Shown here: one piece after another, positions 32,568 through 41,461 of the stretch
Numbering within the stretch: the stretch's first letter is position 1
Layout of the letters: each line of letters begins with the position of its first letter
NCBI GenBank assembly: GCA_045645985.1
Contig: JAZRJV010000001.1
Location: 62,001-126,000 of the forward strand
Source: RGIG9060 sp045645985
Lineage (GTDB): Bacteria > Spirochaetota > Spirochaetia > Treponematales > Treponemataceae
Reading direction: 5' to 3'
DNA: 64,000 nucleotides
Notes under the pieces: generated by a model
Seen by the model: only the letters and a program-made list of their open reading frames with translations
What the model was told of the DNA's origin: nothing
Databases searched by the model: none
Made by a program: the position numbers and the translations under genes

Positions 32568-34521
32568 CGGGAATTCCAAGTTCTTGGGCTTTTCGATTTT
32601 TTGAAGAGCCTGAACTTGTATCATTTGTAACAAGATAAGATAAATCTTTTACAACAGAAGATTTTGTAGTTCCGCCAAGGGACTTAACCAAACTTTCTGC
32701 ATCTGCTCTTTTCATTGTAAAAAGTTCGCCAGTAAAACAAAAAGTTTTTCCTACAAAAATTCCATCTTTGTTAGATTTTATTTTTATGCTTTTTGAATTT
32801 ATCAAATGCAACATTTCTTCAGAATTTTCTTTTAAACCTTCTTTCAAAGTTGAAGCTAGAATTTCTCCAAAACCATTTACGCTTGCAAGTTCTTCTTCAG
32901 TTGCATTCAAAAGTTTTTCTAATGAATCAAATCCTGCATTCACTAATTTATCAACAGACAACTCGCCAATTCCTTCAATATCAAAACCTGCAATAAAAGT
33001 TGACAAAGAAATTTCTGTATGATTTTTTATTGAAGCAATTACTTTTTTTGCACCTAAAGATTCTTTTGCATTTGCTAAACTTTCTTCATTTAAGAAAAAT
33101 TCGATAATGTCATCTTCAGTTAATTTATAAATATCAGAAATGGAATTGATTTTTTTATTTTCTAAAACCCATTTTAAAAGTGCAGTTCCAAAATCTCGAA
33201 TATCTAAAACGTTTATCCATTTTTCAATTTGATGATAAATTTTTTTTGAACAATTTTTATTTGGACAATAAAGCCTAGTTCCTTCATCAATCAATTTTGA
33301 ACCACAGGTTGAACAAGTTGACGGAATTTCTATGGGCGAAGTTTTTTCATCATCATGTTTTATAACGCGTTCGATTTTTGGAATAATCTCTCCGCGTTTT
33401 GTAACAACAACATGAGAACCAATTTTTACATCCAAAGATTTTATTGTATTTGTATTTACCAAACTTGCTCGCTTTACTTTTGTTCCTGCAAGTTCAACTG
33501 TATCAAAAATTCCGATTGGCGTATAAGTTGCACCACTTTCGCTCCAGATAACTTCTTGCAAAATTGTAATTGCTTCTTCCAAACTAAATTTAAAAGCGAT
33601 TTGTTTTTCTGGACGATTTCGTTGGGCGTCAATTAAATCAATTTTTTTTCCTTTGATAACAAGACCGTCAATATCATAAGGAATTGATTTTCGAGTTTCC
33701 ATAACACTTGCGCGATAATCAATAACATCTTGTGGAGTTTTGCAAATCTGTAATGGCGAAGTTGTAAAACCAATTTTTTCAAGCCACTTCATTTTTTCAA
33801 CTTCATCTTTAAAAGGATATTCGTAAGTTGAAGTGTCTGTAAAAAAAGCATCGTAGCAAATAATTTGTAAATGCTCACTGCCCTCACCGTCTTTTCGTTT
33901 CATCAAACCGTTTGCAGCGTTTCGACAATTTGCTTTATCAGAAAAATATTTTTGATGAACTTCGTGACTCATAATTACTTCACCACGAATTCCACCAGTG
34001 AATGGCAAAAGTTCTTCATCAAACAAAGACAATTCATCTGTTTTAAGTTTTAGTTCTTTTTTAAGTTTTAGTTCTTTTACAAGACCTTTCATTTTTAAAA
34101 CATTTGCAGTAATGTCATCACCGATAATTCCATTTCCTCTGGTAACGCCTTTTACAAATTTTCCATTTTCATATTGAAGTTCCAAACTTGCTCCATCAAG
34201 TTTATACTCAACAAGATATTCAGAAAAATTTACTTTTTTTGTCCAAGCCAAAAATGAATTTGGGTCAGCAGCTTTTTCTTGACTTCCCATGGGAATTAAA
34301 TGTTTTGCTTTTTCAAAATTTCCAGATGAAAAAGAATTTTCAGTTTGAGAATTTTCTTCAATGTCAGAACCAATTTTTTTTAAGATTGGATTTTCAGGGT
34401 CAAGAACTTTTAATTCATCCCAAAGCAAATCAAACTCTTCGTCAGAAATTTCTGCTTCGTTTGCGTAATAAGAACGCTGATATTTTGTAATTAAATTTTC
34501 TAGTTCTTGGATTCTGTTCAT
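32527..34521 (-). CDS. ligA: NAD+-dependent DNA ligase
   Basis: LigA seals nicks between Okazaki fragments using NAD+. The adenylated lysine is Lys107 in YKLDG. The N-terminal Ia domain (IQELENLITKYQRSYYANE, NAD-binding) and the nucleotidyltransferase motifs are followed by the OB-fold, a four-Cys zinc finger (CSTCGSKLIDEGTRLYCPNKNC region), helix-hairpin-helix repeats (FDIEGIGELSVDKLVNAGF and VNGFGEILASTLKE) and a BRCT domain (GKTFCFTGELFTMKRADAE). The length of 664 is normal. The ATG has a GGGAG site. Its stop lies inside the 3' end of the M23 gene, so the coding ends overlap by 41 bases. Confidence 0.97.
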   Translation of the reverse strand: MNRIQELENLITKYQRSYYANEAEISDEEFDLLWDELKVLDPENPILKKIGSDIEENSQTENSFSSGNFEKAKHLIPMGSQEKAADPNSFLAWTKKVNFSEYLVEYKLDGASLELQYENGKFVKGVTRGNGIIGDDITANVLKMKGLVKELKLKKELKLKTDELSLFDEELLPFTGGIRGEVIMSHEVHQKYFSDKANCRNAANGLMKRKDGEGSEHLQIICYDAFFTDTSTYEYPFKDEVEKMKWLEKIGFTTSPLQICKTPQDVIDYRASVMETRKSIPYDIDGLVIKGKKIDLIDAQRNRPEKQIAFKFSLEEAITILQEVIWSESGATYTPIGIFDTVELAGTKVKRASLVNTNTIKSLDVKIGSHVVVTKRGEIIPKIERVIKHDDEKTSPIEIPSTCSTCGSKLIDEGTRLYCPNKNCSKKIYHQIEKWINVLDIRDFGTALLKWVLENKKINSISDIYKLTEDDIIEFFLNEESLANAKESLGAKKVIASIKNHTEISLSTFIAGFDIEGIGELSVDKLVNAGFDSLEKLLNATEEELASVNGFGEILASTLKEGLKENSEEMLHLINSKSIKIKSNKDGIFVGKTFCFTGELFTMKRADAESLVKSLGGTTKSSVVKDLSYLVTNDTSSGSSKNRKAQELGIPVIDEKTFLSLAGK

Positions 34522-34549
34522 TAAAATTCTCCCACCTTAAATTTTAATT

Positions 34550-35233
34550 TTATTCTTCTGTTTTTTCAAAAAATAATTCGCAAATTTTTCGTTCGGCAGC
34601 CAAACCTTTGTGTTCAAATTTTGTTTCAGGTCGCCACTCTTGATGAGGCGCATATCCATCGTATTTATTTTTTAAGTTTGAAGTAAGGGATAATTCTTCT
34701 AAAGCAAATTCTGCGTAAGGCTCCCAATCGGTTGCCATGTAAACATATCCACCTTCATAAAGTTTTTGAGTTAAAAGATTTGTACGAGGTCGTTGCATCA
34801 ATCTTCGCTTGTGATGTTTTTTCTTTGGCCATGGATCAGGAAAAAAAACATGAAAGCCTGCAACAGAATTATCTGGAATCATAAATTCTAAAACTTCTAA
34901 AGCATCATGTTCAATGATAAAAAGATTTTGCAAATTTTTATCTCGGATATTTCCTAAAAGACGACCAACTCCTGGAGTGTGAACTTCAAGCCCAAGATAA
35001 TTTATGTTTGGATTTTGTTCAGCGATAATCGCAGTTGCAGCGCCCATTCCAAAACCAATTTCAACAACAACTGGATTTGAGTTTCCAAAAATATCTACAA
35101 AATTTAGATTTTTCTTTTCAAAAGGAATGCACCAGCGTGTACTTAAATTTTCATAATCACGCTTTTGACCTTCAGTCATTCGTGAAGCTCTTAATACAAA
35201 AGTTTTAATTTCCCGTCTTATGGGAGTATCCAT
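34550..35233 (-). CDS. trmB: tRNA (guanine-N7-)-methyltransferase
   Basis: It methylates G46 in the tRNA variable loop with AdoMet. The 227-residue sequence has the AdoMet-binding motif VVEIGFGMGAATAIIAEQNP, the segment YLGLEVHTPGVGRLL, and the family-specific FPDPWPKKKHHKRRL with catalytic Asp. YVYMATDWEPYAEFALEE closes the Rossmann core. The ATG has an AAGGATGAT site. It lies upstream of ligA on the same strand with a 28-base gap, so the two may share a transcript. A hairpin (35247-35279) lies between it and the next gene. Confidence 0.95.
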   Translation of the reverse strand: MDTPIRREIKTFVLRASRMTEGQKRDYENLSTRWCIPFEKKNLNFVDIFGNSNPVVVEIGFGMGAATAIIAEQNPNINYLGLEVHTPGVGRLLGNIRDKNLQNLFIIEHDALEVLEFMIPDNSVAGFHVFFPDPWPKKKHHKRRLMQRPRTNLLTQKLYEGGYVYMATDWEPYAEFALEELSLTSNLKNKYDGYAPHQEWRPETKFEHKGLAAERKICELFFEKTEE

Positions 35234-35282
35234 TACATCATCCTTTTGTAAAATGATAATTTACTAAAATCATTTTACAGTT

Positions 35283-35963
35283 TTATTTTTTATTTATTTT
35301 TTCTTCTGGTAATAATATTACAACAGAATTATTTGGATTAGAAAAATAAATTCTTTTTGTTACTGCATCAGGAAAAATACTCAAAATTTTTTCATCTGAA
35401 TTTAATAAATTGGAATAAAATCCAAAAAATAATTCTTTTCCGATTTCGTCAAACAAAATTATTTTTTGTTGAGAACACTCTGTTCCCGCTTTTCTAGAAA
35501 GAATATCAGAAACTTTTACAAAAGAATCTTCGGATGTCTTCATGGATTTTAATGGAACCAAATTGAAAGAATCAGTTATAGTTCTGTCCGCAACATCATA
35601 AAGAGTTACATTATAAAGTCCCTCTGAAAAATTCAATCCTTCTGGCACAACTAAAGATGAACTTCCTAGATAATTTCTTTCTTCATGAGTATATATTTTA
35701 GGATTATTTATTTTCCAGCTTAAATCATTTTGAGAATTTGAAACTGTAATTGATTTTGCTCTTCTTATGTCTTGGCTTGGAGAAACAAAAACAGATAATC
35801 TAATTAAAGGCTTTTCATCTGCAGAATTATATTCATAAATCAATGTACTGTGCATACTTGCAATTCCTGGATCAGTATCTGTACATGAAAAACAAATCAT
35901 AACCAAAAACGAAAAAAGAGAGATAATCAAAAATTTGAAATGTGAAAAATATCTTGTATTCAT
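35283..35963 (-). CDS. Hypothetical lipoprotein
   Basis: The N-terminus has a hydrophobic core (FLIISLFSFLVMICFSC) with a lipobox-like end, Cys at residue 27, so it is probably anchored to a membrane as a lipoprotein. The remaining 200 residues are beta-rich with no motif I recognise: LIYEYNSADEKPLIRLSVFVSPSQ, a Ser/Asn-rich middle, and a C-terminal strand (KRIYFSNPNNSVVILLPEE). It begins one base after the stop of the 35965-37122 gene, so translation is coupled and the two probably work together. Spirochaetal lipobox rules are relaxed, so the anchor call is moderately safe; function unknown. Confidence 0.7.
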   Translation of the reverse strand: MNTRYFSHFKFLIISLFSFLVMICFSCTDTDPGIASMHSTLIYEYNSADEKPLIRLSVFVSPSQDIRRAKSITVSNSQNDLSWKINNPKIYTHEERNYLGSSSLVVPEGLNFSEGLYNVTLYDVADRTITDSFNLVPLKSMKTSEDSFVKVSDILSRKAGTECSQQKIILFDEIGKELFFGFYSNLLNSDEKILSIFPDAVTKRIYFSNPNNSVVILLPEEKINKK

Positions 35964-35964
35964 C

Positions 35965-37122
35965 TTAAAAGTTAAATGTTAAACTAATAACGGTTAAGTC
36001 ATTTGAAGCAAACTGATTTACCAAAGATTCAAATTTAACATTTTCTTTTTTACAAGCTTCATCAAGGTAAGAAAGATAATACAAACCTAAATCGGCACCT
36101 TCTTGACCTTCTTTGTAAAAGTCAATAAGAGATTTTTTATTCAAGTTTGCTGATTTTTTACCTTCAACATTTTCTTTGAATTCTTGGAATTCATCATTTT
36201 TATTATAAAGAGTAATCTGCAATCGACCTTGCTTACCGATAGAAGTTGAACCACCACCTAATTTCCATGAAATAAATACAAACTCATGTTTCTTTTCAAG
36301 TTCTTGGATAATTTTAGAACGAATATCTGGGTCAAAGATAAGTGTATCAACATCATCAAGACCACGATAAAGCACACGAGCAACCTTTTTCATGTTGGTA
36401 TTTTCACTATTAAGAGCCAATTCCATAACCATCAAGGAAATGTACTCAGCAATTTTACTCTTGTCCATAAAATCATGCAAAGTAGACCGAATACTACTAA
36501 GCATTTCATCAAATCCATCACTTTTGAAAAATTTAACGATAATGTACCAGTTGAACAAACTTAGACGATTCAAAAACTTTTCTGCCATTAACAAATTGAT
36601 ATTTTTTTCTTCTGGAGAAAGTTCATCATTATTTACGATAGAATCCCAAATTGGTTCAAGAATTTTTTCGCGAGCTTGATTGATAACCGCAGCCTTTCCA
36701 ACCATTCGAGAACGCAATATGTTGTCTGGAATTTGAGTTTTTTCATCCAAAAGCTGAGCAGGATTTGCTCTGTTATGATGACGAATACAGTTTGTTTCTA
36801 ACAATGCAGTAAGAATTTGTCTATCAAATTGTTTGTAAAGAACAGAAAATACGATAAGTTTTGACAAATCCATAATTTCTTGTCTTGAAGAACCAAACTC
36901 TGGCATAGAAATTTCTAGTTTTGAAACATAATCAAGATGCATCATTTGTTGCAAAGAAGAAGGAGTAAATTCTGTAAATTTAATACCTGATTCTTCCACA
37001 TTATCTGCTAGTTTAAAACGCAACAATCGTTTTTTCTGACGAATAAACTGAGAAACACCTTCTTCAGTAAGAATAACTTTCAAAGGCAACTGTAATATTT
37101 CTTTTTTACTTGAGGCACACAT
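35965..37122 (-). CDS. Unknown cytoplasmic protein with a possible degenerate GHKL ATPase fold
   Basis: No family recognised. The 385-residue protein has no signal peptide or membrane segment. The N-terminal two-thirds is helical and charged. The C-terminal part resembles a histidine-kinase-like (GHKL) ATP-binding fold in outline: an N-box-like helix SLMVMELALNSENTNMKKVA, a strand FVFISWKLGGGST, a G-box-like GADLGLYYLSYLDEACKK and a final strand LTVISLTFNF. The usual DxGxG loop is missing, so ATP binding is uncertain and this is a pattern-level guess. A GGAG site lies nine bases before the ATG. It heads a coupled pair with the lipoprotein gene at 35283. Confidence 0.6.
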   Translation of the reverse strand: MCASSKKEILQLPLKVILTEEGVSQFIRQKKRLLRFKLADNVEESGIKFTEFTPSSLQQMMHLDYVSKLEISMPEFGSSRQEIMDLSKLIVFSVLYKQFDRQILTALLETNCIRHHNRANPAQLLDEKTQIPDNILRSRMVGKAAVINQAREKILEPIWDSIVNNDELSPEEKNINLLMAEKFLNRLSLFNWYIIVKFFKSDGFDEMLSSIRSTLHDFMDKSKIAEYISLMVMELALNSENTNMKKVARVLYRGLDDVDTLIFDPDIRSKIIQELEKKHEFVFISWKLGGGSTSIGKQGRLQITLYNKNDEFQEFKENVEGKKSANLNKKSLIDFYKEGQEGADLGLYYLSYLDEACKKENVKFESLVNQFASNDLTVISLTFNF

Positions 37123-37266
37123 TCAAGCCGTCTCCTGTTACGCAAAACTATTGCAATTTTTAATCCGAAAAATAGAACAAAATCGCTTAAAAATTCAAAA
37201 CTATCATTTATTATACACTAAAACAATAGTTTTGTAAAATCATTTAATTAAACTTTATCTAAACTA

Positions 37267-37296
37267 TTGACCTTTTCTTTTCCAATAGATTATTCT
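37267..37296 (+). promoter_or_regulatory. Promoter of the 37303 gene, leaderless layout
   Basis: TTGACC (37267-37272), 18 bases, TATTCT (37291-37296); the register TTATTC gives 17. Six bases then separate it from the ATG at 37303, with no room for a ribosome site. The TTG of the -35 box is in frame with the gene and can be mistaken for a start codon. Confidence 0.55.
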
Positions 37297-37302
37297 AATA
37301 GC

Positions 37303-39231
37303 ATGAAACGATACATAACATTATCCATTTTAGCTCTTTTTTTTCTAGGAAATGCCTTGTATCCTCAACAAAAGTCTATTTCAGATAGTCTATTATCTTC
37401 ATTATCGGAATCTGAAATAGAAACTGAAATACAACTTTTATCAAATTCTCAGTCTGAAAGTTTTCCATTTTCAATAATTTATTCTTCCCAAACCACAAAT
37501 AAATATCCACTTCATAAACTTTGTGTAATAATTCCGCAAAATACAGCTTTTTTGCTAAAAAGTGAAATAATTGAATTTATCAAAAAAATGGAAAAAGATA
37601 AAACTCCGTATTATGTTGATATAGTTCTTACAGCTGATGATTATAGCCCAATTCCAGAAGATATTTTGCCAACAATTCCAGCAGGAACGGCAACTTTTAT
37701 CGAAAATCTTGATACAAATGAGTATACTTCAGCAATCGTAATTTCAGGAGGATTAAATCCAGAGCTTCAAGAACGAACAAAAATTGAATTTTCAACAAAG
37801 GGAATTTCAACTCCACCAAATTTTGTAAAAAGAATTATGGATAGTTTTGGAAAATCCCAAACAAAGTACAGTTTAAATTCTTCACTTTTGGCTTTTTATC
37901 GACTTGGAATTATTGATAGTGATGAAGTTTTATCATATTTGTTAAACGCACAAATTCCTGCAATTCAATTTTTACCTTCAGAAAATATTTTTGACGGAAT
38001 TGAATATTTTATTTACAACGAAATTCCAGTTGATAACGAAAATTGGGATTCGCAATACTTTTTTACAAATTTGTTTGGAAATCCAATATTTGTCACTGAA
38101 AACATCCTTGTTTTTGTTGTACTTCTAGCAATCGCCATTGGATTATTTTTAATTTGTTTTTCATTTTTGTTTGGACAAACAGCTTTTTCACGAAAAAAAG
38201 AATTTGCTAAAACTGCAATTCTTGTACCGATTATTGCAATAATTCTTTTTGCAAGTTTAAGTTTAGGTCAAGTTTTAATCAAATTTATAATTCCGCAATA
38301 CAACAATTATCCAATAACAGTTTCAATTTTAAAATTGCTGATAACAATTTCGTTATATTTGATTTTTGCTAGAGTAAGATTTTTACTAAAATTTCCGCAA
38401 ACAACATACATCTACGGATTTTTATTAACATTAATTTCTTTTGTAAATATTTTTATATTTTCACTTTGCGACTTATCATTTTTCTTCTTTTTCTTTGGAG
38501 CCTACATAATTACATATCTTTCTAGAGCCGTAAAAAAAACACCTCTTTTAACTTTAGTTTTTTTAGCAACAGTTTTAATTTTTGTTCCTTTATTTTTTAC
38601 AGATTTTGAATCTTTAAAACAAATTCTTTCTTTTGTAAATAACGCAACCGTTATACACAATATTTTTATTGCACTATTTTTAACACCTTTTGTATTGATG
38701 GTGATAAGAATTTTAGTTTTAGAAAAATTATATAAAAACAATAAGTTATCGAACTACAAAAAATTAATAAAACAACTTGCAATTTTAGTTTCGATATTTG
38801 CAAGTTTGATTATTTTTACATCTGTAATAGAATTGATAATTACAAAAACACAGCCAAACGCAAAAAATATTTTAACAATAACCCAAGATGATAATACTGA
38901 CTTTTTTGAAACTAAACTTTCGGAAAAAGTTATTTTTGAAAAAAAAGAAATTGATTTATCTTTACAATCAAATTCAGAAATCATCAAATATGAAATTTCA
39001 ATTACTTCACCAATTTTAATTCCGATTTATGATGCAAACTTTCCATACGATGTTATGACAGAACGAAACACAGCAATTTTTAGTCCTGATGAATATCCGC
39101 CAAAGAATTTTACATTAAGTTTTTCTGCATCAAACAAATATCCAATTACGATTGATATTTTAGCTTATGTACAAGCAAGTAAAAATCAAATTGTAAAAAC
39201 TAAAAAACAAATTGTTGTAAACGGAAACTAA
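37303..39231 (+). CDS. Large multi-spanning membrane protein with exported N-terminal domain
   Basis: I do not recognise the family. From the ATG at 37303 it has 642 residues. It opens with a signal-like segment (YITLSILALFFLGNALYPQ), then about 240 residues of soluble domain (IIPQNTAFLLKSEIIEFI, VDIVLTADDYSPIPEDILP) that should lie outside the cytoplasm. About nine membrane helices follow (from NILVFVVLLAIAIGLFLICFS to LAILVSIFASLIIFTSVIE). It ends in a roughly 120-residue beta-rich tail (SEIIKYEISITSPILIPIYD). It is followed after two bases by dinB. An alkaline-phosphatase-like or peptidase-like N-terminal fold is possible but no motif proves it. Confidence 0.75.
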   Translation: MKRYITLSILALFFLGNALYPQQKSISDSLLSSLSESEIETEIQLLSNSQSESFPFSIIYSSQTTNKYPLHKLCVIIPQNTAFLLKSEIIEFIKKMEKDKTPYYVDIVLTADDYSPIPEDILPTIPAGTATFIENLDTNEYTSAIVISGGLNPELQERTKIEFSTKGISTPPNFVKRIMDSFGKSQTKYSLNSSLLAFYRLGIIDSDEVLSYLLNAQIPAIQFLPSENIFDGIEYFIYNEIPVDNENWDSQYFFTNLFGNPIFVTENILVFVVLLAIAIGLFLICFSFLFGQTAFSRKKEFAKTAILVPIIAIILFASLSLGQVLIKFIIPQYNNYPITVSILKLLITISLYLIFARVRFLLKFPQTTYIYGFLLTLISFVNIFIFSLCDLSFFFFFFGAYIITYLSRAVKKTPLLTLVFLATVLIFVPLFFTDFESLKQILSFVNNATVIHNIFIALFLTPFVLMVIRILVLEKLYKNNKLSNYKKLIKQLAILVSIFASLIIFTSVIELIITKTQPNAKNILTITQDDNTDFFETKLSEKVIFEKKEIDLSLQSNSEIIKYEISITSPILIPIYDANFPYDVMTERNTAIFSPDEYPPKNFTLSFSASNKYPITIDILAYVQASKNQIVKTKKQIVVNGN

Positions 39232-39233
39232 AT

Positions 39234-40418
39234 ATGGAAGCAACAAACAATGCGATAAAAACTTGCTATTTCCATGTAGATTTAGACGCTTTTTTTGCGT
39301 CCGTAGAACAATTAGATTTTCCAGAATACAAAGGGAAACCTGTAATCGTTGGAGGGAAACCAGAAGATAAACGCGGAGTTGTTTCAACTTGTTCTTACGA
39401 AGCAAGAAAATTCGGAGTTCATTCTGCCATGCCAATTTTCAAAGCAGTAAAACTTTGTCCAAATGGAATTTATCTTCGTGGAAGAATGAAACGCTATCAA
39501 GAAAAATCCAAAGAAGTGATGAGCATTTTTTACAATTATTCACCTGAAATAATGCAAATTTCTATTGATGAAGCATTTTTAGATTTAACTGGCACAGAAC
39601 GACTTTTTGGAAATCCAACCGAAACTGCCAAAAGATTAAAGGATGAAGTTTTTGAAAAAACAGGTCTTACAGTTTCTGTAGGAATTGCGTCAAATAAATA
39701 TCTTGCAAAAATCGCTTCTGGCTTAAGAAAACCCAACGGATTGTTTGTAATTCCTTATGGAAAAGAAGAAGAATTTATGCTAAATCTTCCTTTAGAAAAA
39801 GTTTGGGGAATTGGAAATAAAACCCGAGAAAGAATAAACTCTGCTGGCTTTTACACAACAAAGGCAATCTACGGAGCATCAAGAGAATTATTGATAAGTC
39901 TTTTTGGAAACAGCACAGGAAATTTTTTGTACAACACAGTTAGAGGAATAAACAACGACACATTTTCTGGAAAGCCAAAATCACAATCAATTAGCGAAGA
40001 ACAAACTTATCCAACAGACATCACAGAAGAATATATTTTAGATACAGCTCTTTTAGAATTGTGTTCAAATTGTATGTTCAGAATGTTAAGCGAAGAAAAA
40101 AACAGCAAAACAATCTGCGTTAAAATTCGCTACGAAGATTTTACAACAATCACAGTTCAAGAAACTTTACAACGAAGCATTTACTCAATAGAAGAATTAT
40201 TTGAATGTGCAAAAAATCTTTTTTACAAAAAATATGAACGAGGTCGTGGTGTTAGACTTTTAGGCGTTGGATTTCACAATGTACAAGACGGATTAGAAGA
40301 TCCACAAGGTGAATTATTTGACTTTGGCGAAAAGAAAAAGCAAACAATAGAAAAAACAGTTCTAAAACTAAAACAGAAAAATCCTAAGTTGCCATTAACA
40401 AAGGCAAGATTGATATAA
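39234..40418 (+). CDS. dinB: DNA polymerase IV (Y family, translesion)
   Basis: It copies past damaged bases with low fidelity and no proofreading. Catalytic motifs are FHVDLDAFFASVEQ (Asp16) and ISIDEAFLDLTG (Asp and Glu near residue 105). KPVIVGG, STCSYEARKFGV, the helix-hairpin-helix region VWGIGNKTRERI and the little-finger domain follow. The C-terminus lacks an obvious QLxLF clamp-binding motif, although GELFDFGEKKK may serve. The length of 394 is normal. It starts two bases after the membrane-protein stop and is probably co-transcribed with it. No LexA box was seen nearby. Confidence 0.95.
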   Translation: MEATNNAIKTCYFHVDLDAFFASVEQLDFPEYKGKPVIVGGKPEDKRGVVSTCSYEARKFGVHSAMPIFKAVKLCPNGIYLRGRMKRYQEKSKEVMSIFYNYSPEIMQISIDEAFLDLTGTERLFGNPTETAKRLKDEVFEKTGLTVSVGIASNKYLAKIASGLRKPNGLFVIPYGKEEEFMLNLPLEKVWGIGNKTRERINSAGFYTTKAIYGASRELLISLFGNSTGNFLYNTVRGINNDTFSGKPKSQSISEEQTYPTDITEEYILDTALLELCSNCMFRMLSEEKNSKTICVKIRYEDFTTITVQETLQRSIYSIEELFECAKNLFYKKYERGRGVRLLGVGFHNVQDGLEDPQGELFDFGEKKKQTIEKTVLKLKQKNPKLPLTKARLI

Positions 40419-40435
40419 AATCAAAATAAAATTAT

Positions 40436-40484
40436 AAACGGACAACTTGAAGTACACTTCACCTTCTTTACAAGTTGCCCGTTT
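40436..40484. terminator. Terminator between dinB and the DUF192 gene
   Basis: AAACGG-A-CAACTTG (40436-40449) pairs with CAAGTTG-C-CCGTTT (40471-40484) with one mismatch, followed by an A-rich run that serves the leftward gene as a T-run on the minus strand. It closes both convergent transcripts, more strongly the leftward one. Confidence 0.75.
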
Positions 40485-40496
40485 AACAAAAAAAAC

Positions 40497-41360
40497 TTAT
40501 CTATTTTCAATAATTGTTTTTAATTTTATTGTATCTCCAACATGAATATTATTTTGTTCAAACCATCCTTTTGTAACTTCAAGAATAGATTTTGCTGGAA
40601 TTGTATTAAAATATGGCTCACAATCATTTGCTTTTCTTTCAATTATGTCAATAATTGTTCCATCAGCTTTAATGTATGCAACAGATAAATCTCTAACAAC
40701 ATTTTCAGTTATAAAACCATGGGAACCTTCTTTTTCAAAAGGATAAAACATTCCAGCGCCATCTGGCAAATAAGGTCTTCTTGACAAACCTAAATTAGAC
40801 ATCCACTCTGCGGTAACAACTTCAAACTGAAAGTCAAATTCAGATTTATCTTTTCTGGTAAAAGTCAAAATAACTGAAAAAAGGAATTTGTAACAATCAA
40901 AACTTATTTTTATCAAATCTTCAACTTTCTTTTGAGTAGTCTCATCAAACAATTCCATAATTGAGTCATCATCATTTTTTGAATTGTTAACCTCAAGTAA
41001 TTGCTCAATTTCAGAAAGCAATTTTTTGGAATTAACTATTATATTTTTAACTTCTTGATTTAGTAGCGTTAATGGTTCATCGGAATCAAGGTTAGCAATA
41101 ATATTTTTTACATTCTGAGTATTGTTAAAAAGTGTAACATCATATAAATTAAAACCATTTTTTAGCGCTATAGTAGAATTCATATCCAAAATTCCACAGT
41201 AAAGTGAATTTTTTTTAATAGATTCTTTAGCATCTTTAATTGTAAATTTTTTTGCAAAAAGAATTGCTATCAAACATTCTCTGTAATCACAATTACTTTT
41301 GCCTTCTGACAAAACATCTTCAATTAGTTTTAATAATTCAAGTTTATAATCTTCACTCAT
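40497..41360 (-). CDS. DUF192 protein fused to an unknown N-terminal domain
   Basis: The last 115 residues match DUF192: the VTAEWMSNLGLSRRPYLPDGAGMFYPF start, VRDLSVAYIKADGTIIDI, and the ending AKSILEVTKGWFEQNNIHVGDTIKL. DUF192 proteins are usually small and exported, whereas this one is 287 residues with no signal peptide. The first 160 residues are helical and acidic with no family I know. I start at the ATG at 41360 because AGGAGG lies seven bases upstream; an upstream in-frame start would cover that site. It stands alone between the dinB terminator and the leftward 41462-46129 cluster. Function unknown. Confidence 0.75.
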   Translation of the reverse strand: MSEDYKLELLKLIEDVLSEGKSNCDYRECLIAILFAKKFTIKDAKESIKKNSLYCGILDMNSTIALKNGFNLYDVTLFNNTQNVKNIIANLDSDEPLTLLNQEVKNIIVNSKKLLSEIEQLLEVNNSKNDDDSIMELFDETTQKKVEDLIKISFDCYKFLFSVILTFTRKDKSEFDFQFEVVTAEWMSNLGLSRRPYLPDGAGMFYPFEKEGSHGFITENVVRDLSVAYIKADGTIIDIIERKANDCEPYFNTIPAKSILEVTKGWFEQNNIHVGDTIKLKTIIENR

Positions 41361-41461
41361 AGCAAGACCTCCTATCATCTTCTGATTATCATTGTATCTT
41401 CAGAGAATAATTTAGAGGTCACTTACGAGGAGACATTTTATTTTTTTGAAAAATCTTCACC

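Noticed and set aside
35247..35279. Hairpin between the lipoprotein gene and trmB as a terminator
   Set aside because: The 11-base stem is good, but on the strand of both genes it is followed by AAAAGG and then the trmB ribosome site, not by a T-run. It would work only on the plus strand, where no gene ends.
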